In this document: positions 34,382 to 43,682 of the stretch, in pieces | How positions within the stretch are numbered: position 1 is the first letter of the stretch | Layout: each line of letters begins with the position of its first letter | NCBI RefSeq assembly: GCF_024758505.1 | Contig: NZ_CP077970.1 | Location: forward strand, 6,324,001-6,388,000 | Direction of reading: 5' to 3' | DNA: 64,000 bases | DNA from: Bradyrhizobium arachidis | GTDB taxonomy: Bacteria > Pseudomonadota > Alphaproteobacteria > Rhizobiales > Xanthobacteraceae | Translations under genes and position numbers: made by a program | Notes under the pieces: generated by a model | Told to the model about the DNA's origin: nothing | Database searches by the model: none | What the model saw: only the letters and a program-made list of their open reading frames with translations

Positions 34382-35973
34382 GACGCATACTTCTGATACA
34401 TCGTATTCGTGAACAGCCCGGCCGGATCGTACTTCCGCTTGGCGGCGAAGAAGTCGTCGATTTGCGGATAGGATTTCTTGAGCTGGTCGCGCGAGTAATA
34501 GAGCTGGTACGGCAGGAAGAAACGGCCCTGATTGGCTGTCGTGAGGTCGATCAGCTCTTCCGTCACCTTCTTCATGCGTGCGTTGCCCTCGTCGTCCGTG
34601 GGCTGGTTGATGTAGAGCACCAGCGAGAACGCCGGCTCCGGCGAATAGGTCAGGAAATTGTCTTCCTTGTGGACGACGCGGACCGAGGCGTTGAGCAGGT
34701 TGGTCTTGTTGACGAGCATGATCTTGCGCATGCCGTCGACGAAGGCGACGAAGTTTTTGCGCGGGATGAAGTACTCGTGCAGGATATCCGTCTCCTCCTG
34801 CAACGCGTTGCGCAAGTAAGGCACGGAATCGTGCATGGGATCGTTACGGCTGACGAGACAGGCTTCGCCCGAGGCAATCGCCTGCGCCCGCGTCACCGTG
34901 CAGTTTTCCATGCGGTGTTCGATGTGCTTTTCGGAGAGCCATTTCAGCTCCTGGAAGAACGGCCCCTGCTTCGACAGGTTGATGGTGAGCCGCCGCAGCT
35001 TCGTGCTGCTGACTTCGCCTAATGGCTGGCGCTGGAAGTCGGTGCCGTCCGCCTTGGTGTAGGTGTAGAGCAGCATCTCCTGGAGGAAGGTCGACGGCGC
35101 GGTCGAGAGATGGCCGTACATCAGGCCGATATTGGTGTCCTTCTCGATCTCACCGGAGAACAGCGCCGGGAACGCCTTGTAATCGAGCACACGCCGCCCG
35201 GTCTGGTAGACCGCGTTGTCGGCGATATCGAGCTCGGCCTCGACGATGACGCCGAACAGGCCGTAGCCGCCGACCACGAGGTTGAACAATTCCGGGTTCT
35301 CGGTTGCTGACACGTTACGGATCGAACCATCCGCCAGCATCACCTTCATCAATTTGATCGAGCGCGCCAGCGCGCCGGCCTGATGGTCCATGCCGTGAGC
35401 ATTGACCGAGATCGAGCCGCCGACGCTGAAGATATCGGTCGACTGCATGGCGCGGACGGCGAAGCGCGGATGCAGCGCGATCTGGATGTCGTGCCATGTC
35501 GCGCCCGGCTGTACCGTCACGGTGCGCGCAGTGTCGTTCAAGGTGATGCGGTTGAAGGTCCGCATGTCCAGCACAATACCGCCCTTGCGAAAAGCCTGGC
35601 CGCCCATGGAGTGGCGCACGCCGGCCGTCGTCACCGGCAGCTTGTTGTCGCGCGCGAACGCCAGCGTCTTCGCGATGTCGTCGACGCTGCGGATCTCGAC
35701 GACGCCATAGATTTCGGTGCGATTGAGGCAGCTCGCATCATTGATGCTGCCGCCAAGCTGCGACCACTTTACCCCTTGGAGCGGCGCAATCGCCCTCACC
35801 TTGTCCAGATCGATCTTGCCCTGCTCGCCAAGGTCGGCGGCGGGCCGGCAATCCTTTGGCCCGGTCGGATCGGCCGCCAGCGCCTGCAATTTGCGGAAGC
35901 CGTAGACGCCAAACAGCGCGACCAGCACCGCGACGGCCGAAACGCCCGCTTTGAACTTTCCAAAGTTTTTCAT
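34378..35973 (-). CDS. membrane-anchored FAD-linked oxidase (PCMH/VAO type)
   Basis: A 531-residue oxidoreductase. A short N-terminal hydrophobic helix (about residues 8-28) suggests an inner-membrane anchor. The PCMH-type FAD domain is visible as Thr-Ala-Gly-Val-Arg-His-Ser-Met-Gly-Gly-Gln-Ala-Phe, Val-Gln-Pro-Gly-Ala-Thr-Trp, and Ser-Val-Gly-Gly-Ser-Ile-Ser-Val-Asn-Ala-His-Gly. The layout resembles aldonolactone oxidases and related FAD_binding_4 enzymes. The substrate is unknown. The His in Arg-His-Ser could be the flavin-linked residue, but this cannot be decided by eye. Confidence 0.85.
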   Translation of the reverse strand: MKNFGKFKAGVSAVAVLVALFGVYGFRKLQALAADPTGPKDCRPAADLGEQGKIDLDKVRAIAPLQGVKWSQLGGSINDASCLNRTEIYGVVEIRSVDDIAKTLAFARDNKLPVTTAGVRHSMGGQAFRKGGIVLDMRTFNRITLNDTARTVTVQPGATWHDIQIALHPRFAVRAMQSTDIFSVGGSISVNAHGMDHQAGALARSIKLMKVMLADGSIRNVSATENPELFNLVVGGYGLFGVIVEAELDIADNAVYQTGRRVLDYKAFPALFSGEIEKDTNIGLMYGHLSTAPSTFLQEMLLYTYTKADGTDFQRQPLGEVSSTKLRRLTINLSKQGPFFQELKWLSEKHIEHRMENCTVTRAQAIASGEACLVSRNDPMHDSVPYLRNALQEETDILHEYFIPRKNFVAFVDGMRKIMLVNKTNLLNASVRVVHKEDNFLTYSPEPAFSLVLYINQPTDDEGNARMKKVTEELIDLTTANQGRFFLPYQLYYSRDQLKKSYPQIDDFFAAKRKYDPAGLFTNTMYQKYAS

Positions 35974-36132
35974 GAAGTGATTCCGGTGGGAGGTCGATGA
36001 TCCCTAAGCGTGGAACATTAGTCAAACCGGCGCGCGGCCGGTTCAATTCAACGTTGAATTTGCGCGGCGGTCCCTGAAAAATGTGCTAATGAAACCGCCC
36101 AACCAAGAACAACCATACCGGGAGGATACTCC

Positions 36133-37098
36133 ATGCTCAGCCGACGCAGCGTCCTGCTTGCCTCCCTCGCAGCCGGAGTAGCGATGAACAGCAAAGATGC
36201 CCAAGCGGCGGCGGCGCAGCCGGCGACGCCGGTCAATTTCGACGTCCCCGCCAACGCCTGCGATTGCCACACCCATATCCACGGCGATGTCGAGAAATTC
36301 CCATTCTTTGCCGGCCGCGTCTACACACCCGAGCCGGCAAGCCCGGACGAGCAGGCCGCACTGCACAAGGCGCTACGCATGGAGCGCGTGGTGGTGGTGA
36401 CGCCGAGCGTCTACGGCACCGACAATTCCTCCAGCCTGTTCGGCATGAAGGCCCGCGGCGCCAATGCGCGCGGCGTTGCCGTGATCGACGACAAGACGTC
36501 GGAGAGCACGCTCGACACGATGCACCAGGACGGTTTCCGCGGCGTCCGCCTCAATCTCGCGACCGGCGGCGTCAACGATCCCAATGTCGGCCGTCCCCGC
36601 TTCAGCGCCGCGGTCGAGCGCATGAAGGCGCGCGGCTGGCATGTGCAGCTCTACACCACGCTTGCGATGATCTCGGCGATCAAGGATCTCGTCGAGACGG
36701 CGCCGGTGCCTGTCGTGTTCGACCACTTTGGCGGCGCGCAGGCGACGCTCGGCCTGGAGCAACCGGGCTTCTCCGATCTCGTCGCACTGGTGAAATCCGG
36801 CAAGGCCTATGTCAAGATCTCCGGCGCCTACCGCTCGTCGAAGCTTGCGCCCGATTATCAGGACATGGCGCCGTTCGCGCAGGCTCTGATCGCGGCCAAT
36901 CCCGAGCGCATCGTCTGGGGTACCGACTGGCCGCATCCGGATTCGAGCCAGGTGCCGGGACGGAAGGCCACCGACATCGCGCCGCTGTTCCAGATCGATG
37001 ACGGCCGCCTGCTCAACCAGCTTCCGGTGTGGGCACCCGACGCCGCGATCCGCCAGAAGATTTTGGTCGACAATCCCGCCCGGCTCTACGGTTTCTGA
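36133..37098 (+). CDS. exported amidohydrolase (PDC-hydrolase-like)
   Basis: A 321-residue TIM-barrel amidohydrolase_2 with a Tat-like leader (Ser-Arg-Arg-Ser-Val-Leu-Leu-Ala). Metal ligands are visible in Cys-Asp-Cys-His-Thr-His-Ile-His-Gly near residue 50, Phe-Asp-His-Phe-Gly-Gly near 200 and Trp-Gly-Thr-Asp-Trp-Pro-His-Pro near 260. The arrangement resembles 2-pyrone-4,6-dicarboxylate hydrolase and similar lactonases of aromatic degradation, but those are cytoplasmic, so an exported member is of interest. GGGAGGA precedes the ATG. It is divergent from the FAD oxidase gene; a lactone-forming oxidase beside a lactonase would make chemical sense. Confidence 0.87.
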   Translation: MLSRRSVLLASLAAGVAMNSKDAQAAAAQPATPVNFDVPANACDCHTHIHGDVEKFPFFAGRVYTPEPASPDEQAALHKALRMERVVVVTPSVYGTDNSSSLFGMKARGANARGVAVIDDKTSESTLDTMHQDGFRGVRLNLATGGVNDPNVGRPRFSAAVERMKARGWHVQLYTTLAMISAIKDLVETAPVPVVFDHFGGAQATLGLEQPGFSDLVALVKSGKAYVKISGAYRSSKLAPDYQDMAPFAQALIAANPERIVWGTDWPHPDSSQVPGRKATDIAPLFQIDDGRLLNQLPVWAPDAAIRQKILVDNPARLYGF

Positions 37099-37120
37099 GA
37101 CCGCACGCCGCGCGCCGGAA

Positions 37121-40100
37121 TCAGCGGGCGCGGCGCGAGAAGAAGGAGATCAGGACCGGCAGGGTCACGAGGATCACGACCGGCGCCAGCATCATGCCGG
37201 TGACGACCACGACCGCGAGCGGCTTCTGCACCTGGGACCCGATGCCTTCCGAGAGCGCAGCCGGCAGAAGGCCGACGCCGGCGACCACGCAGGTCATCAG
37301 CACGGGCCGGAGCTGCAATTCCCCGGTCCGCACCACCGCGGTCATGCGGTCCATCCCCTCCTCGATCAGCTGGTTGAACTGCGAGATGATGATGATGCCG
37401 TCCATCACGGCGATGCCAAACAGCGCGATGAAGCCGATCGCCGCGGAGACGCTGAAGGCAGTGCCTGTGATGACGAGCCCGAGCACGCCGCCGAAGATCG
37501 CCATCGGAATCACGCTCATGGCGAGCAGCGTATCGGTCATCGAGCCGAAATTGAGCCAGAGCAGGATTCCGATCAGCGCCAGCGAGATCGGCACCACGAT
37601 CGACAGACGGCGGATCGCGTCCTGGAGATTGCCGAATTCGCCGACCCACTCCATGTGCGAGCCGGGTGGCAACTGCACCTGCTCGGCGATCTTGGCCTGC
37701 GCCTCGCGGATCGCGCTGCCGAGGTCGCGCTCGCGCACCGAGAACTTGATCGGCAGATAGCGCTCCTGCTGCTCGCGATAGATATAGGCCGCGCCTGAGA
37801 CCAGGCTGATGGACGCGACCTCGCTGAGGGGGATCTGCGTGATGGTGCCGTTCGGACCGGGCGCGCCGATGCGCAGGTTCTGAATCGCTTCGGCGCTCTT
37901 GCGGTATTCCGGCGCGAGACGAACGATGATCGGGAAGTGGCGGTCGCTTCCGGGCTCGTAAAGGTCGCCCGCGCTGTCGCCGCCGATTGCGACCTTGATG
38001 GTGGCGTTGATATCGCCGGGTGCAAGCCCGTAGCGCGCAGCCTTGGCGCGGTTGATGTCGATCTGGATGGTCGGCTGGCCGAGCGAGGTGAACACCGCAA
38101 GATCGGTGACGCCCTGCACGGTCGACAGCACCGACTTGATCTTGGCGGCGGTGTCGGTGAGCGCCTGGAGATCGCCGCCGAACAGTTTTATCGAGTTCTC
38201 GCCCTTCACGCCCGAGACGGCTTCCGAGACGTTGTCCTGGAGATATTGCGAGAAGTTGAACTCGACGCCGGGGAAGCGGTCGTCGAGCGCCTTCAACAGT
38301 TGCGCGGTCAGCTCTTCCTTGCTGCGGGTATTCGGCCAGGTGCTCGCGGGCTTCAGCGGCGCGAAGAACTCGGCATTGAAGAAACCGGCAGCATCGGTGC
38401 CGTCGTCGGGACGGCCGTGCTGCGACACCACGGACTCGACCTCGGGCCGCGCGGCGATCACCTTGCGCATCTCGTTGACGTAGGTGTTGCCCTCCTGCAG
38501 CGAGATCGTCGGCGGCAGCGTGGCGCGGATCCAGAGATTGCCTTCTTCCAGCTTGGGCAGGAATTCGAGGCCGAGCAGCCGGCCGATCGCGATCGTCATC
38601 AGCACGAGACCGATCGCACCACCGAGAACGATGTTGCGGTTGGTGACCGCCCAATTCAGCACCGGCATGTAGATCCGGTGCAGGAACATCATGATCCGGG
38701 TCTCGGTCTCCTCGACATGCGCGGGCAGGATGATCGCGGATAGCGCCGGCGTCACCGTGAAGGTCGCCAGCAATCCGCCCGCGAGCGCATAGGCGTAGGT
38801 GCGCGCCATCGGGCCAAAGATGTTGCCCTCCACGCCCGAGAGCGTGAACAGCGGCAGGAACGCCGCGATGATGATGGCGGCGGCAAAGAAGATCGAGCGC
38901 GACACGTCGGCGGCCGCGCTCAGGATGGCATGGCTCTTCATGCCCATGATGGTTTCGGGGGAGATGTGCTCGTATTCGTGGAGCGGCGTCGTCTGCGTCA
39001 GGCGGCGGAAGATCGCCTCCACCATGATGACGGTGGCGTCCACGATCAGGCCGAAGTCGATGGCGCCGACCGACAGCAGGTTCGCCGATTCCCCGCGCAG
39101 CACCAGGATGATGACAGCGAAGAACAGCGCGAACGGAATCGTGGCGCCGACGATCAACGCGCTGCGCATGTTCCCCAGGAACAACCACTGCAGCAGCACG
39201 ATCAGGATAATGCCGACCACCATATTGTGCAGCACGGTGTGGGTGGTCAGGTCGATCAGGTCCTTGCGGTCGTAGATGCGCTCGATGCGCACGCCCGGCG
39301 GCAGGATGGACGAGTTGTTGATGGTGTGGACGAGTTGCTCGACGCGTTTGATGGTCGGCGTGCTCTGCTCGCCGCGCCGCATCAGCACGATGCCCTGCAC
39401 GATGTCGTCGTCGTCGTCGAGGCCGGCGATGCCGAGCCGCGGCTTCTCGCCGACGGTCACGGTCGCGACGTCCTTCACCAGCACCGGGTTGCCACCGGTT
39501 TGCGCGACCATGGTGTTGGCGAGATCGTCGATCGAGCGGATCAGGCCGACGCCGCGCACCACGGCCGATTGCGAGCCGATATTGACGGTGTTGCCGCCGA
39601 CATTGACGTTTGAATTGCTCACGGCCTGCAGCATCTGCGGCAGCGTCAGCCCGTTGGCGATCAGCTTGTTGAAATCGACCTGGAGCTCATAGGTCTTGGT
39701 CTTGCCGCCCCAGCCGGTGACGTCGATCACGCCGGGCACGGCGCGGAATCGGCGCTGCAGGATCCAGTCCTGGATCGTCTTGAGATCGAGCACGCTGTAG
39801 TTCGGCGGACCAACGAGCCGGTAGCGGAAGATTTCGCCGATGGGGCTCAGCGGTGAGATCTGCGGCTGCACGTTGCCGGGCAAGGGCGCGAGCTGCGCCA
39901 GGCGGTTCAACACCTGCTGCAGCGCCTCATCATAGGTGTAGGCGAAGGAGAACTGCAGCTTGATGTCGGAGAGGCCGTAGAGCGAGATGGTGCGGATGGT
40001 CGTGAGGTTCTTCAGCCCCGCGACCTGGGTCTCGATCGGAATGGTGATGTAGCGTTCGATCTCTTCGGCCGAGAGGCCCGGGCTTTGCGTCACCACGTCC

Positions 40101-40237
40101 ACCATCGGCGGCGTCGGATCGGGATAGGCCTCGATGTTGAGCTGGTTGAACGCGATCAGGCCACCGATCAGCACGGCGACGAACATGCCGACCATGAGGT
40201 AACGGCGATTGACGGCAAGGGCGACGAGGCGGTCCAT
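37121..40237 (-). CDS. RND efflux pump inner-membrane transporter, heavy-metal (CusA/CzcA) type
   Basis: A 1038-residue RND transporter of full length, with the duplicated layout of six-helix bundles and large periplasmic loops. It opens Ala-Leu-Ala-Val-Asn-Arg-Arg-Tyr-Leu-Met-Val. The transmembrane-4 motif Ile-Asp-Phe-Gly-Leu-Ile-Val-Asp-Ala-Thr-Val-Ile-Met-Val-Glu keeps the two Asp and the Glu that mark the metal (HME) subfamily; most HME pumps have Gly-Ala where this has Ala-Thr. The adaptor gene is 87 bases upstream on the same strand. No outer-membrane factor lies beside them. The exported cation cannot be told from sequence. Confidence 0.92.
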   Translation of the reverse strand: MDRLVALAVNRRYLMVGMFVAVLIGGLIAFNQLNIEAYPDPTPPMVDVVTQSPGLSAEEIERYITIPIETQVAGLKNLTTIRTISLYGLSDIKLQFSFAYTYDEALQQVLNRLAQLAPLPGNVQPQISPLSPIGEIFRYRLVGPPNYSVLDLKTIQDWILQRRFRAVPGVIDVTGWGGKTKTYELQVDFNKLIANGLTLPQMLQAVSNSNVNVGGNTVNIGSQSAVVRGVGLIRSIDDLANTMVAQTGGNPVLVKDVATVTVGEKPRLGIAGLDDDDDIVQGIVLMRRGEQSTPTIKRVEQLVHTINNSSILPPGVRIERIYDRKDLIDLTTHTVLHNMVVGIILIVLLQWLFLGNMRSALIVGATIPFALFFAVIILVLRGESANLLSVGAIDFGLIVDATVIMVEAIFRRLTQTTPLHEYEHISPETIMGMKSHAILSAAADVSRSIFFAAAIIIAAFLPLFTLSGVEGNIFGPMARTYAYALAGGLLATFTVTPALSAIILPAHVEETETRIMMFLHRIYMPVLNWAVTNRNIVLGGAIGLVLMTIAIGRLLGLEFLPKLEEGNLWIRATLPPTISLQEGNTYVNEMRKVIAARPEVESVVSQHGRPDDGTDAAGFFNAEFFAPLKPASTWPNTRSKEELTAQLLKALDDRFPGVEFNFSQYLQDNVSEAVSGVKGENSIKLFGGDLQALTDTAAKIKSVLSTVQGVTDLAVFTSLGQPTIQIDINRAKAARYGLAPGDINATIKVAIGGDSAGDLYEPGSDRHFPIIVRLAPEYRKSAEAIQNLRIGAPGPNGTITQIPLSEVASISLVSGAAYIYREQQERYLPIKFSVRERDLGSAIREAQAKIAEQVQLPPGSHMEWVGEFGNLQDAIRRLSIVVPISLALIGILLWLNFGSMTDTLLAMSVIPMAIFGGVLGLVITGTAFSVSAAIGFIALFGIAVMDGIIIISQFNQLIEEGMDRMTAVVRTGELQLRPVLMTCVVAGVGLLPAALSEGIGSQVQKPLAVVVVTGMMLAPVVILVTLPVLISFFSRRAR

Positions 40238-40278
40238 TCAGCTCAGTTTTTTCTTTGCGCGCGCGGCAGTCCTGACGG

Positions 40279-40326
40279 CGCATAATCTTGTCGAAAACCG
40301 CTACTCGCCTTCCCGGATCATGCGTT
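40279..40326. repeat. degenerate GAGCATGATC-type palindrome between RND adaptor and pump genes
   Basis: GCATAATC near 40280 opposes GATCATGC at 40317-40324, with the GAAAACCGC and CCGGATCATG segments of the family also present at 26077-26126 and 43173-43249. Its right end overlaps the TAA stop of the adaptor gene. It is the only sequence of note in the 87-bp gap. Confidence 0.6.
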
Positions 40327-41572
40327 AGCTGCCGGAGGCCGCGCGGTCGATGAACAGGCTGCCCTTGGTTACAATCTGTTCGCCCGGTTTCAGATTGCTT
40401 GTGACTTCGACGAGGTCGCCGTTGACGAGGCCGATCTTGATGTGGCGCAGCTCGACCGACTTGTCCTCGCGCGCGACCCAGATGCGGACCTGGTCGCCTT
40501 CGTAGATCAAGGCCTGCTTCGGCACGGCGGGCGCTGCGCGGTCGCCGGCGGAATAGATCGTCACATTGGCGAACATTTCCGGCTTGAGCAGGCCTTCCTT
40601 GTTGTCGATGGTGGCGCGCACCAGAAGGCGGCGGGTGTTGGGATCGATCGCAGCGGCGACGTAGTTGATCTTGGCGGTAAGCGGATGGCCGGGCAGCGCC
40701 ATGACGTTGACGGTGATGTCCTGGCCGATGCAGACCGAGGCGGCATCGCTCTCGCGCACGAAGGCCGTCAGCCAAACGGTGGAGAGGTCGCCGATCACGA
40801 AGACCGGATCGCTGGCGCCGGAATTGACGTACTGGCCGGGGCCGATCTTGCGCTGCACGACCGTGCCCGCGATCGGCGAATAGATCGTGATCTCGGGATT
40901 GATGGCGCCCTTGTCGCCGAAAGCCTTGATCGCCTCGTCGGTGAAGCCGAGGATGCGCAGCTTGTTGCGCGAAGCTTCCAGCGCCGTCATCGACGAGCGC
41001 ATGTCGTTCTGGGCCTGGACCTGGGTGGTCTCGGCCTGCTGATAGTCCTTCAGCGGAATGGCGCGGCCTTCGTAGAGGTCCTTGGCGCGCTTGAACTGGA
41101 TGTCGGCGAGCTCCATCGCCGACTTCGCCTTGTTCTGCGCGGTCATCGCCGCGATGAAATCGTTCTGGGCCTGCACCGTGTCGGCGGCCTCGATCGTGAA
41201 CAGCGGTTGGGCTTGGCGGAGGCTCTCGCCGGGCTTGGCGAGCAGCTTGGTCACCCGGCCGGCATAGGGCGAGAACACCGGGGTCGAGCGATCCTCGTCG
41301 ACAGCCACCTTGCCTTCGGTGACATACTCGGCCCGGAAGGCCTTCTTCTTCACGGGCTCGATGGTCAGCGTCGCCCATTCGGAGGCGGTCGGCGTGAAGT
41401 TCTGCGCGTTCTTGCGCGACTGGCTGGAGATCTCGGAGTGGTTCTTCTCCTTGGCTCCGCCGGCAAAGAGGAAGCCATAGGCAGCGCCACCGGCAAGCGC
41501 CAGTAGAACTACGGATGCGATCATCCGCTGCTTGGTAAATACCTGCAATTGCTTGGTATTTTCAGCTACCAT
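40325..41572 (-). CDS. RND efflux pump periplasmic adaptor subunit
   Basis: A 415-residue membrane-fusion protein. An N-terminal transmembrane helix (about 17-37) is followed by a beta-barrel/lipoyl/hairpin arrangement. The lipoyl halves read Val-Phe-Ser-Pro-Tyr-Ala-Gly-Arg-Val and Ile-Tyr-Ser-Pro-Ile-Ala-Gly-Thr-Val-Val around a coiled coil rich in Ala, Gln and Lys. This is the CusB/CzcB layout, although the Met- or His-rich metal-binding N-terminus of CusB is absent. It acts with the downstream RND pump to join it to an outer-membrane duct, perhaps the TolC-type protein encoded at 24.3 kb. Confidence 0.9.
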   Translation of the reverse strand: MVAENTKQLQVFTKQRMIASVVLLALAGGAAYGFLFAGGAKEKNHSEISSQSRKNAQNFTPTASEWATLTIEPVKKKAFRAEYVTEGKVAVDEDRSTPVFSPYAGRVTKLLAKPGESLRQAQPLFTIEAADTVQAQNDFIAAMTAQNKAKSAMELADIQFKRAKDLYEGRAIPLKDYQQAETTQVQAQNDMRSSMTALEASRNKLRILGFTDEAIKAFGDKGAINPEITIYSPIAGTVVQRKIGPGQYVNSGASDPVFVIGDLSTVWLTAFVRESDAASVCIGQDITVNVMALPGHPLTAKINYVAAAIDPNTRRLLVRATIDNKEGLLKPEMFANVTIYSAGDRAAPAVPKQALIYEGDQVRIWVAREDKSVELRHIKIGLVNGDLVEVTSNLKPGEQIVTKGSLFIDRAASGS

Positions 41573-41726
41573 GGGCCCCGGTCATGTCTGCGATGATTGC
41601 GGCAAAATGACTGCCTCATCGGTCGCGCTAATAGTGCTGAATTGTTAGTTCAAACAACCCTTAAAACGCGAGCCCCTTCTCGCTTTGTGTTAAAATTTTG
41701 ACATATGCCGCACTGCACGCGCGACC

Positions 41727-43130
41727 TTAACGCGCAGGCCATTGCGGCGGGTGACTGCCGAGCGGCATCGCCGGATGCGCCCATCGCGCCGGCGTCTTCG
41801 ACAGAACAGCTGAATGCGTAACCGCCCTCAACGCCCCGAAGCCTGATGGCATGGGCTCGATGAACGAGAGATGTACAGCCTCGCTGGTCAGCTCTTCAGC
41901 CTTCAACCCGTCAGCGAGACGGCCGAGACTCCACAACCACCGGCCTGTCTGCGCAAGTGATACACGCACATGCCAGCTGCCGCCTTCGCGAGCCTGGCGC
42001 GCCTTCGCGATCATGGCGCCGAACGCCATCAGATAGCCGGTAGCGTGGTCGAGCATCTGCGCAGGCAACTCCTTGGGACCGTCGATGCCGGCGGCCTCTC
42101 CCTCGGCGTGATTGAAACCGGTCGCGGTCTGCACCAGCGAGTCGAAGCCGCGCCGCTCCGCCCACGGGCCGGCATGGCCATACGCCGAGAGCGTGACGTA
42201 GACGATGCCGGGATTGAGCTTCGCCGCGTCCTCCGGCGCGAAGCCGAGGGCGGCAAGTGAGCGCGGACGATAGCCCTGTGAGAAGATGTCGGCGTCGGCG
42301 AGCAGGTCGCGCAATTGCTTGCGCCCCTCCTCGCGCTTGAGCTCGATGAAGGTCGTGAGCTTGCCGCGCCCGGTGTCGATGGTGAGCCAGGGAATGGCGG
42401 GAAGATTTGGGCCCGAGACGAGCAGCACATCCGCGCCGTGGACCGCGAGCGTGCGTCCGGCGACGGGGCCGGCGATCACACGGGAGAGATCGAGCACGCG
42501 GACGCCGGAGAGCGGACGATCACCTCTAGGCCACGGTTTTGGCGGGGCGTCGCCGATCTTTTTGATCGAGATCAGCGGCAGCTTTGCGAGCGCCTGCGCT
42601 TGCGGCAATTCCGACCATTCGTCATGCGAGCGCATCAACGCAACGACGCCGCCGGCCGCATAGGCCGCGGTCTCGAAATCCTCGCCCTTCCACTGCATCA
42701 GCGCAGCCTGCACCTGCTCGCGCTCCGGCTTGCAGTTGAGCACGTTGCAGACGGCGTCACGATGATGGGGAAAGTTGGTGTGACAGCGCACGAAGCGGTT
42801 GTCGCCGGTCTTGTAGACGCCGGCGATCGCATCCCACGCCGGTGGCGGCGGCTTGTCGTCGACGCGTAGGTAACGTTCCGAGCGGCACTCGGCCACGGCG
42901 TGACGCATGTTGACGGCGATATCCTGCACCTGCCCGCTGCGCAGCTTCCAGATTTCGGCGGCGGCCAGTCCCGCAGCCGCGACACTGACCTGGGCGGCCA
43001 CGGCGACGCGAAACGACGACGGCAGTTGCGGCTCCTCGCCGGTGAGCGCCACGCGCTCGAGCGCGGCCGGCTCGCCGCCCGCGGCCGTCCAGATCGCCTT
43101 CAGGATCGCGGCGGCGCTTTGCATTGCCAT
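41727..43130 (-). CDS. CaiB/BaiF-family CoA transferase
   Basis: A 467-residue class III CoA transferase. Visible motifs are Gly-Val-Arg-Val-Leu-Asp-Leu-Ser-Arg-Val-Ile-Ala-Gly-Pro near residue 230, the start of the core domain, and Phe-Ser-Gln-Gly-Tyr-Arg-Pro-Arg-Ser-Leu. The first 220 residues are an extra, partly duplicated CaiB-like domain, as in longer rhizobial members. The usual catalytic Asp would lie downstream of the core start; it is not secure by eye. The ATG at 43130 sits just after CGGGAGGAAA. Extending further left would run into a palindromic repeat, so the longer frame is rejected. Confidence 0.85.
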   Translation of the reverse strand: MAMQSAAAILKAIWTAAGGEPAALERVALTGEEPQLPSSFRVAVAAQVSVAAAGLAAAEIWKLRSGQVQDIAVNMRHAVAECRSERYLRVDDKPPPPAWDAIAGVYKTGDNRFVRCHTNFPHHRDAVCNVLNCKPEREQVQAALMQWKGEDFETAAYAAGGVVALMRSHDEWSELPQAQALAKLPLISIKKIGDAPPKPWPRGDRPLSGVRVLDLSRVIAGPVAGRTLAVHGADVLLVSGPNLPAIPWLTIDTGRGKLTTFIELKREEGRKQLRDLLADADIFSQGYRPRSLAALGFAPEDAAKLNPGIVYVTLSAYGHAGPWAERRGFDSLVQTATGFNHAEGEAAGIDGPKELPAQMLDHATGYLMAFGAMIAKARQAREGGSWHVRVSLAQTGRWLWSLGRLADGLKAEELTSEAVHLSFIEPMPSGFGALRAVTHSAVLSKTPARWAHPAMPLGSHPPQWPAR

Positions 43131-43140
43131 TTTCCTCCCG

Positions 43141-43249
43141 CTAAAGCGCCATCGTGCTTTAGCTTTTTGTTTGAGCATGATCTCCGCGCAAACGCGTTCC
43201 GCGTTTGTCGCGAGGGAAAACCGCTTCACACTTTTCCGGATCATGCTCT
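43141..43249. repeat. double palindromic repeat filling a divergent promoter region
   Basis: A CTAAAGC/GCTTTAG hairpin (43141-43162) is followed by a larger one with GAGCATGATC at 43173-43182 against GATCATGCTC at 43239-43248. The larger one contains an extra inner GCAAACGCG/CGCGTTTG stem not present in the copy at 26077. It takes up about 109 of the 154 bp between two divergent genes. Confidence 0.8.
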
Positions 43250-43284
43250 AGCCTGCCGCGTCTCATAGCATGGAAAGGAAGGCA

Positions 43285-43572
43285 ATGGCTGCCATCGATC
43301 CCCTCACCGCGGGTGGCGTGCTGCTCGCAACCGCGCTGACCGACGCCGTCTACGTCATGTTCACCTCGGCCGTGGTGGCACGAAAGCGCGTGCCGGCGGC
43401 GACCTGGAGCAGCATCTGGTATGTGCTGTCATCCTATGCAGTGATCAGCTACACCGAGAACTGGATGTACGTGGCGTTTGCCGCGCTCGGCTCGTGGCTC
43501 GGCGCCTATTTCACCATCACCTTCCTGCACCGCCCACCCGGCGGCCCGCCGGTGGGTGCGGCGCCGGAGTGA
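43285..43572 (+). CDS. small membrane protein, unknown function
   Basis: A 95-residue protein with about three hydrophobic segments (roughly 8-30, 41-58 and 60-82) and a Pro/Gly-rich tail. AAGGAAGG lies directly before the ATG at 43285, so that start is preferred over the ATG at 43270. I recognise no family. Its promoter must lie in or beside the palindromic repeat just upstream. Confidence 0.65.
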   Translation: MAAIDPLTAGGVLLATALTDAVYVMFTSAVVARKRVPAATWSSIWYVLSSYAVISYTENWMYVAFAALGSWLGAYFTITFLHRPPGGPPVGAAPE

Positions 43573-43591
43573 GGGTCAATACACATCCCGT

Positions 43592-43617
43592 GTCGTCCTG
43601 GCGAAAGCCGGGACGAC
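43592..43617. repeat. short palindrome (GTCGTCCTGGC type)
   Basis: GTCGTCC and GGACGAC, extended by TGGC/GCCG, form a hairpin with a GAAA loop between two same-strand genes. This unit is a common short intergenic repeat in Bradyrhizobium. It has no U-tract. Confidence 0.6.
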
Positions 43618-43682
43618 GTTGTGGAAGCATGGTGCCGACAACAACCGTAGTCATTGCGACAAACAAAAAGGGAAAATCAAAA

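Noticed and set aside
37086..39188. 700-codon alternative frame on the same strand as the RND pump gene
   Set aside because: It is a frame-shifted shadow of the pump, Arg/His-rich and without membrane segments.
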